Shown here in pieces: positions 57,220 through 64,000 of a stretch of DNA of 64,000 nucleotides. The DNA comes from Kitagawia praeruptora (taxonomy: Eukaryota; Streptophyta; Magnoliopsida; Apiales; Apiaceae): assembly GCA_037693485.1 (NCBI GenBank), contig CM075345.1:3799501-3863500 (forward strand), in the 5' to 3' direction. Within the stretch, counting starts at the first letter, position 1, and each line of letters starts with the position of its first letter. The notes under the pieces were generated by a model that made no database searches, was not told where the DNA came from, and worked only from the letters and a program-made list of their open reading frames with translations. Both the position numbers and the translations under genes were made by a program.

Positions 57220-57504
57220 TTGAACTATGTAGAACAGCTTCGGTTTTCACAGCCCCTACTTCCCGAGCTTCATGCAATTGACTGTGATGTTGATGATGCC
57301 AAAAGTAAATTACAAGATCTGCAGATTCACATAGATGATACCAAAACTAAATTGCAAGATTTACAAACTCTTCGTGATGAGAAGATGCCAGATATTCAGA
57401 AAACTTTTGGAATTATGGGTACAAACCTTGTTTGCTACATTGGAGATGGACCCTGTATACATGATCCTTTAGCGCGAAGTAGTATGAGCTGCGACAACAG
57501 TTGA
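57220..57504 (+). other. Unassigned small open frame with coiled-coil repeats
   Basis: A 94-codon frame with two similar 14-residue units (DVDDAKSKLQDLQ and HIDDTKTKLQDLQ) predicted to form a short coiled coil. I do not recognise the family. It overlaps the 3' end of the cysteine protease pseudogene on the other strand. It may be an exon remnant of the unassigned sequence just upstream. Confidence 0.35.
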
Positions 57505-58645
57505 GACCATGGAATCCACTCCACAGACATTAGGACCCTTGCAAATCTTGTAGTATCCTTGGTCTCCCCAAGTTGGAACCCCCGGAGTTCTTTATGATCC
57601 AGTAAGGCTTTTCGATCCTTCATTCGGATGGGAGAAAATCCTGACTCACCATAACCAACCAATAGTACACCATGGTCCAACTTCTTTGAGCATACAAATG
57701 GGCATGAAACTCCACCAATATATGTCTGTATGTACACGGCATTTATAGCCACTGCAAATCCAAACATGTTCATGTATCATATAATAGACTACAATCAAAA
57801 CAAACATGATGAAAGATATATAGTGATGAAAGAGTTTGTATACAAGCAGGAGGTCCATTTTTGACAAGATTTGCAGCAATCTGGTCTTCATCAAGTGAGA
57901 CAACACTAAAGTTGTGAACAGATGCCACAATCTTGCTTTTGTCAAGTTTGCAGGTTCCCTTATCAGTCAACAAGCACACTTGTAAATTCAAACCTCATGA
58001 TCACAATCAACAAGCTGCTGCTCACTTAAGGCCTCAAGTTTTCCGGTTGCAAGGAAATTAGCACCTTCCAACGCGCCTGTTGTACTAAATGACCAGCACG
58101 AACCACACGAACCCTATAATAATTCCATGAATCAACAATTAACAAACCTGCTTAATTCAGTTACCAGTTCTCTTCACAGACACATACCTGATTTCTGACA
58201 GGGGTAACGGCTCCATGTTCTCTCGATCCAGTCAAAACTAGCAGGAAGATCCTCAGTAGGTAGAATCGAAGCCTTATTAGCATCTTTAGGAAAGTTAAGA
58301 GGCTTCAAACATAGATGTTTCTCTGCAAACTCCTCCGGAGTCATATCCGAAAATTGTGTAACACCATGCACAGCATTAACATCAAACTCTTGGTTACGTT
58401 TCGCACGTAGTAAATTTGTCTTAAACACCGAAAATCTGTACTCATGCTCTTCCTTAGATTCATATGACTTGCCAAACTTATTCTTGAATATCGAAAAGTG
58501 ATGATGGGCTTCGTGATCATCTCCGACAACTTGACGAATCAGTATGTCATCTCCCTCGTCAGGGGCCACGAGGGATGCAACTAATTGAGTGAATGATGTT
58601 GCTATGAGGAGAGAGATGAGAAAGAAAAGAGAGTTTTTGAGACAT
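57469..58645 (-). pseudogene. RD19-like papain-family cysteine protease (cathepsin F type), broken
   Basis: Minus-strand exons: about 58645-58188, 58113-about 57850 and 57751-57469. A hydrophobic signal-like segment (FFLISLLIATSF) leads to the I29 inhibitor prodomain (HHFSIFKNKFGKSYES, VHGVTQFSDMTPEEF) and the mature start LPASFDW. The catalytic Cys is in GSCGSCWSF, His in HGVLLVGYG and Asn in WIIKNS. Such proteases act in vacuoles/lysosomes and are drought- and pathogen-responsive. Damage: no in-frame ATG for the signal segment; a frameshift after FDWIE; loss of the segment between VDCDHE and GTCKLDKSK that should carry the CNGGL region; a mutated splice donor after KNGPP; and frameshifts around WIIKNS. 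A TATAAATA box lies upstream near 58693-58700. Confidence 0.85.
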
Positions 58646-58719
58646 TTTTCTAGTGGTTTTGTGTGAGTGATTAGTGTGTGTTGGTTATAGGGAGAGTTGG
58701 GTTATTTATAGGGATTAAT

Positions 58720-59270
58720 GTGTGCATAGTAGGCCCGCACATCAATATGATATGAAACGACATGAAAAATACGGTTTTGGGTTTTAATTTTTGGTACATG
58801 AAACACGAATCTACACAAACACGAAATTATACGAAATATTTAGTTTTGGATATGAGTTTTCATTTAGTGTACACGAAAGTACACGAAGTAAAGATGTTTA
58901 TAATTTACTAGTTATAGATTTTATGTATATATTAATATTATTTTTATAAAAATATATATTTTACATAAAAATATACATATTTACAAATTTTTTTAGAGTT
59001 GTATTTAAATTTATATATGAAAATGTAAAATATTTAATGTATATTTCATATGAATATAATATTTATTAATAAATTTTAACTATTTATTTTTTATTTTATA
59101 TATTATATACACGAAACACGACACGAATGTACACGAATTTATTTAGGACGGATGGGTTTCACATTCAAGTACATGAATTCCTTTCGGGTGGATACAAATT
59201 TTACCTTCAAGTACACGAAACACGAAAGTATATGAAACGAAAGCACACGACACGATTGCCTTAGTTTATA
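58720..59270. repeat. CACGAA-rich repeat region, possible MITE
   Basis: ACACGAA and close variants recur many times (for example near 58801, 58871, 59107, 59218), ending GCACACGACACGATTGCC. Very AT-rich in the centre. The termini are not clear inverted repeats and I found no target duplication, so element status is uncertain. Confidence 0.4.
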
Positions 59271-60118
59271 GGATATGAGTTGGATTTCGACATTTTTGTG
59301 GAGAAGAAGTTATGAGTTTTGCAACTATTACGAGCAACCTCATTTGCAACTTAAAACATATTTTTGAAAATAAATAAAAAAATTGTGTATTTTTAATAGT
59401 TTCTCTTAAAATTTCTTATTCAATAAATAAAATTTTAAATGTTTTTATAAATTTGGGATTCATAAAAACCTTCATAAATGAATATTCTTATGATCAAAAG
59501 TTTTTATTCATTTATCAAGATTATTTGTTTATCTAAATTAAATGTGCTGTTTCTATTATGTTAATATTACAAAAAAAAAACAAATTCATTTCATAAGATT
59601 AAACATTTTTGGAATATTTATTTATCAAGATCGTAAGAAAAAATATGTAACTTTCTGGGCGAGAGAGAAGTATAAATCAAAATTCGTAGGTGAAGATCAA
59701 TTTGTTGTGATATTTCTGTTGGAACGATAACAGGATTTCAATTTTAATTTCAACTTGGTTGTAGTCGGTCCTATAATTTAGGATAAAGTTTGTATGGGGA
59801 CATAAACCACTATGATTTGAATATACAGTTTGTTCATAAAATCACAATATTTAATAAATATTTTAACAAACTTAAATGTTAATGATTCAGTTAATTTTGT
59901 TTATTGTTTTTTGCTAAAAAATAAAACACGTTTCATTCAATAGAAAAGATCACAGTGGACAACCCCGACTGCCGATACAACCAGGTTGAAAGAATAAATA
60001 ATATACTAAAAATAATTAGCTGATTTGTTTCCTGATCGTTTAACACACCGAACTGAAAAGTTTTTAAAATTAAAAACGAAATCGAAGACATCTCGAGCGA
60101 TCCAAACTGCGTCGACAT
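59271..60118. other. AT-rich spacer without supported gene
   Basis: No coding, RNA or transposon signature recognised. Confidence 0.5.
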
Positions 60119-60213
60119 CCCTGAAAGCAACAACATCACAATTAACCTTATCACATAAAAACCATTCCTGAAAGCAGCAACATCATAATTAACCTTATCA
60201 CATAAAAACCATT
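60119..60213. repeat. 47-bp tandem duplication
   Basis: Two adjacent copies start CCTGAAAGCA(A/G)CAACATCA and end ATAAAAACCATT, with two or three differences. Confidence 0.88.
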
Positions 60214-60488
60214 GTTAGCACATCGTTTAGAAGCCCCAATTGCATAAACTGAGGTTAGAGGAACGACACCCCAGATATCTACATGTCGGATACCAGCTAT
60301 AGAAATGTCGAAAGTGAGAACCCCAAAGGCTGAACAATCTTTGGTTGTAACAGATGAGCTCTTGCAATAATCACCACCATCCTAACTTCGATGCGGGCTT
60401 TCCAGATCCCAAAAACATCCACAAATTAATTTATTTTCAACAGATCCAGAACGAAACCAAACATAAACATAACAAAACACCTCAAAAA

Positions 60489-61475
60489 AACCTAATTTCT
60501 CTCCTTTCTCTCTCATAAACTAACAGCCGCTCCCCCCCCCTTTTTTTCTTTTCTTCTTTCTTCTTCAATCCTTCTGCTACTTCCGGCTAAGTCCGGTTAG
60601 GCTAGTCCGATGAGAGTCGGATAAATGCATTCCTTTCTTAAATAAAGGGGTACTCTTTTTCCTCAATAGGTTTTTAATGAGGCCCCCAAATTAAATTTTT
60701 AGCCTAAAAGTTTTTCTTTTCTCTTTCTTATCTAGTTTTCTTTGTTTGTTTTTCTTGGTTTATTTTCTTCGGATCTAAGGTTTTAAGCCTTTTCCGACCA
60801 GTTATCAAAGCTAGGAACTCCGATTCAAGTGGGCGGAATTTTTTCGGAATCGAGGTGCTCCCCCTACCTCCGAACAGAAGGCCATCCGACTCCTCTTGTG
60901 GTATTGTTTCCGGCCTTAGCTTTTAGTTTTTTCAGTTTTGCAATTTGTGTAATTTTTTGTATTTTCTTTGTTGTTTTTCGGATCTAAGGCGTTTTGGTAG
61001 CCTTTTTCGAAGTCAAGCTCCTTGATCTCAAATCCTTTTTTAGGGGTTTGTTCCCCAGATTAATGACTTGATTGTAGTGATTTTCGTTTTCAAGTGTAGG
61101 ATTTTAATTGTATTTTTCAGTTGGAGTGTATTTTGTTGTTAGTAATTTTCAGTTGTAATCTCGGTTTTTTTGGCCTCTCCTTGATTGTGAGAGTTTGGAT
61201 GTTCTCTCCGTTTTACGTGGGAGTCATGGGTTCGGATGATTTAGGAGTAAGAGTTTCTAGGTGTGCGCATTTATGGTGGATAAGCTCAAACGCGTTAAGT
61301 GCAGTTTTTTGGCGAAGCGGGTACATACATCAACTTCAAAAAATCACTTATAGGCTCTCTGTGAAGTCCGGCGATGCAATCTGTTCAATGTTTGTTCTAC
61401 TCAACCATTTATGTAGATGCCGTATGGCTTTTATTTATTGAATTATCTCCATCGTCAAAAAAAAAAAAAAAAAAA
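60489..61475 (+). mobile_element. Poly(A)-tailed retro-insertion (LINE-mobilised) with 18-bp target duplication
   Basis: The stretch ends in a run of about 20 A and is flanked by AACAAAACACCTCAAAAA at 60471-60488 and 61476-61493. This is the hallmark of target-primed reverse transcription. The 5' part is pyrimidine-rich and 5'UTR-like, and the body is T-rich. I see no RT, endonuclease or recognisable host coding sequence. It may be a truncated LINE 3' end, a SINE-like chimera or a retrocopy of a non-coding transcript. Confidence 0.75.
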
Positions 61476-61564
61476 AACAAAACACCTCAAAAATAGAGAC
61501 AAAACACACATTCCAAAAGGAGAAACACACAAACACCCAAAAAATTGGGTTTTACTGAAAAATA

Positions 61565-61897
61565 CTCCCTCCGTCCCAATGGATTCTTTACAGTTACTAT
61601 TTTGGGCCGTCCCATTCATTTCTATACATTCCCAAAATAGTAAGTTTTAACACTATTACACCCACTACTTCACTTATTTTAACAATACTTTACACTATTA
61701 CACTCACTACTTCACTTATTTTAACAATAAAATCACTATTACACCCACTATTTCACTTATTTTAATAATAAAATCACTATTACATCCACTACTTCATTTA
61801 TTTTAACAATATTACACCCACTTTATACCCAATATTATATGTTTGTCTTGTCCTCCGTGCCCAGTTAGAATGTAAAAATCCCACTGGGCGGAGGGAG
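61565..61897. mobile_element. Stowaway-like (Tc1/mariner) MITE
   Basis: 333 bp. The left end is CTCCCTCCGTCCCA and the right end is TGGGCGGAGGGAG, a near-perfect inverted repeat of the classic Stowaway type, flanked by TA at 61563-61564 and 61898-61899. Non-coding. The interior is a tandem repeat array. Confidence 0.9.
61646..61815. repeat. Tandem repeat inside the Stowaway MITE
   Basis: About four units of roughly 45 bp built on CACTATTACACCCACTACTTCACTTATTTTAACAAT-like sequence (first bases CACTATTACACCCACTACTT). Confidence 0.8.
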
Positions 61898-64000
61898 TAA
61901 GTGATTGGGGCTTTCCATCGGAGAAAACCTAGTGGAAGCCCCTCGACTAGCTTGCGACAAAACAAATGAAGGCAACTATTAGAGAGAATAGGGTTTCGAG
62001 AGAATAATTTTGTTTATTTTACTTATATTAGAATTCGGGTATTAGTATATATTGCAAAATATTTATTGCGAGTGTTATGCACAATAAAAAGTAGTATTCA
62101 CTTTTCGTTTTTCAGCATTAGTTTCGATCCTCCCCTTCTTATTAATTTTTTTCTTTTTTAGTTACGAGTTACTGTCACTGAGTCGCGTTGTTTTGATTTT
62201 GTCCTGAGTTCGAGTTCTTGAGTCTAAGTCCCGTAATTACTGTCAAGTTCTAGGTTGTTCATTTATAATTCCTAAGTTCGCTGTTCGTTTTGCTATTTGC
62301 GTGTATAGTCGAGTTCGTCACTAAGTCCAGATTGTTGATTTGTAGTTGCTGTGTTCCCTGTTTTTGTTTTTGAGTTTCTTGTTCGTTCGCTGTCTGAGTA
62401 TTGTACTAAGTATGCTGGGTTTGAGTTGCTTGTTTTGCTGATTTTGCCGAGTCTGTTTTATTGTGTTTTGTGCTGAGTTTCGTTTTTGCTGTCTGAGAGT
62501 TTTATTTGCAAGTTGATTCCAGTCCAGTTTTCTGTTTTTACGTTGCCTGTGTTAATGTTAATGTTGTTAATTTCACCATGTTTTCTCGACACATATCTGA
62601 GCTTTGTTTTCGCTGTTGTTCTGTGTAGCTGAGTTCGAGTCTTAACGTTGCTATGCTTCCTTTTGGTTGATTTCTTATCGGTTTCTGTGCTGTCCTAGTT
62701 GAATTTCTAAGATGTTTCATTTTGCTTGTTGGATTTGCGATTTAATTACTGTGCAGTTTTGTTTTGTTTTCGTTGCTTATTTACTGTGTAATATTGCGAT
62801 TGTGCTGTGTTCATTTTGCTGAGGCTGGTTGGTCAAGTCTGAGTTGTAGAATTCCTGAATGTTGAGTTTTAATCTTTATGTGGCTGTTTAGTTTTGATGT
62901 CAAAGCTCCGAGTTCTGTGAATCGTTGTTTATAATTAGCTGAGTTCGTAGTCTGATGTGTAATTTTGAGTTGAGGTTTTGGTTCGTAAATTGCTATGAAT
63001 TTTTATTTCTGGTTGGTTCCATTTACTAAGCAATCATGTCAAAATTTTTCCTGCAAACTTAAAATTGTTATGTTTAATTTGGTGAAAATCTTTAATCAAG
63101 GCAAAAATTAAGTATTATTGCTTAATTTAAGCTACCGTTTGAAAGTTCTTGTAAATTATTTTAATCTTTATATACATTAATGGTTTAATAATTATAAATG
63201 CTGATTTGCTTAATTTAAGCTAGTGTTCCAAAATTTTGTAACTCCTAATTCTTTATGTGCATTAATGATTTTTTAGAAGTATAAATGTTGATTTGACTGA
63301 ATTGTTGTTGTATTTCCCTCCCATGATTAAAGCTAGTGTTTTAAAGATCTTGTAACTCCTAATGTATTAATGATTTTAATAATTATAAATGCTGATTTGA
63401 ATGGTTGTTGTAACTCCCTCGCATGATTAAATATTAATTTTATATGAACACATGATCTTTTAATAATTATAAATATTTAGCCGAATATATTTTGTAATGT
63501 TCCTAAAAAAATTCAAATAAAGTATAATTTTAGCTAGCTACGGGGTAAATGTGGTGATGAATTGTCCTTTATTTTATGCTTTTATGCTCAATCTTGTACC
63601 TTTATTGGTGACAGTAAATGTTTGCATTGTCGTACCATTTTTGGGGGGCCATAATTGATGGCTTATGGCTTATATGTGCCTTTAATAGGCATTTATTGTC
63701 AATTTTGATGATTATTATATATGAGTTTTATTTATTTTATTGAATTTATTTAATATCATTTATTATATTTTAGATCATTATTATTTAATTTTTCGTCTTT
63801 ATAACTATTTTTCGTTGTTATTAATCGATCATATTCATATTAAAGATTAGAGTTAATATTGGTATAAAAATGGAAAGTGTTCCCAGTGTCTTTAATAAAC
63901 AGAGTGGTTAAAATGACTCTCATTATAATTATATTGTTTTGATATTTTCATAAATGAAAATTATATTTATATTATAGATATAGAGGTTAAAAAATAATTT
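61898..64000. other. T-rich host sequence without supported gene
   Basis: A long stretch rich in TTGAGTT/GTTCGAGT words (about 62150-63000) and then AT-rich. No exon, RNA gene or transposon end could be supported on either strand. It could be a leader intron of a gene beyond the window. Confidence 0.45.

Noticed and set aside
60119..60213. Tandem repeats as a CRISPR-like array
   Set aside because: Only two head-to-tail copies without spacers, in plant nuclear DNA.
61646..61815. Satellite or centromeric repeat
   Set aside because: Only about four units and wholly inside a Stowaway MITE.

Overview
This is nuclear DNA of a flowering plant, almost certainly a eudicot. The evidence is AT-rich intergenic sequence, introns, plant gene families, two plant MITE types and plant Ty1/copia, Ty3/gypsy (Tat lineage) and CACTA transposons. 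I cannot name the species. No rRNA gene, tRNA gene, CRISPR array or bacterial-type operon is visible.

Layout. The two flanks are old host sequence with three recognisable genes, all broken: a CHY/RING zinc-finger E3 ligase (1597-4490, +), a Sec14-like phosphatidylinositol transfer protein (54659-56414, +) and an RD19-type cysteine protease (57469-58645, -). The flanks also hold a Tourist-like MITE (762-1091), a Stowaway-like MITE (61565-61897), a poly(A)-tailed retro-insertion with an 18-bp target duplication (60489-61475), small tandem repeats and long stretches without any gene I can support.

The middle 48.8 kb is a five-level nested transposon stack in which every border and target-site duplication (TSD) can be read. 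(1) A Ty1/copia element, 5724-54534 (TSD TACTT), is split in gag by (2) Ty3/gypsy element A, 6286-49993 (TSD GAGGC, minus sense). A is split in its polyprotein by (3) CACTA transposon B, 14375-45530 (TSD AGT). B is split by (4) element C, 19597-43637 (TSD CTTTG, minus sense), a non-autonomous LTR element with about 5-kb LTRs. C's right LTR is split by (5) Ty3/gypsy element D, 32084-41895 (TSD GTTCC, minus sense). Both LTRs of C also carry an older solo LTR. LTR mismatches counted by eye agree with D being youngest (1 in 341) and A and copia older (7 in 998; 2 in 261).

How the parts work. D has an uninterrupted 1,879-residue gag-pol and may be recently active. A and copia carry several nonsense codons and a frameshift. 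A and D are relatives that use similar primer-binding sites, have a second RNase H, and carry an extra three-exon ORF in antisense downstream of pol with its own TATA box.

Two observations stand out. First, element A, and apparently nothing else here, is sprinkled with a GC-rich palindrome (core GGCGCGCC, 15 exact copies, plus GGACGCGTCC and other variants) in LTRs, UTRs, introns and coding sequence on both strands. Second, CACTA B carries exon-intron fragments of four unrelated host genes, all on the minus strand: ARF-like, VPS54, class IV aminotransferase and peroxisomal multifunctional protein. The splice phases of the first three agree, so they could form a fused chimeric reading frame.
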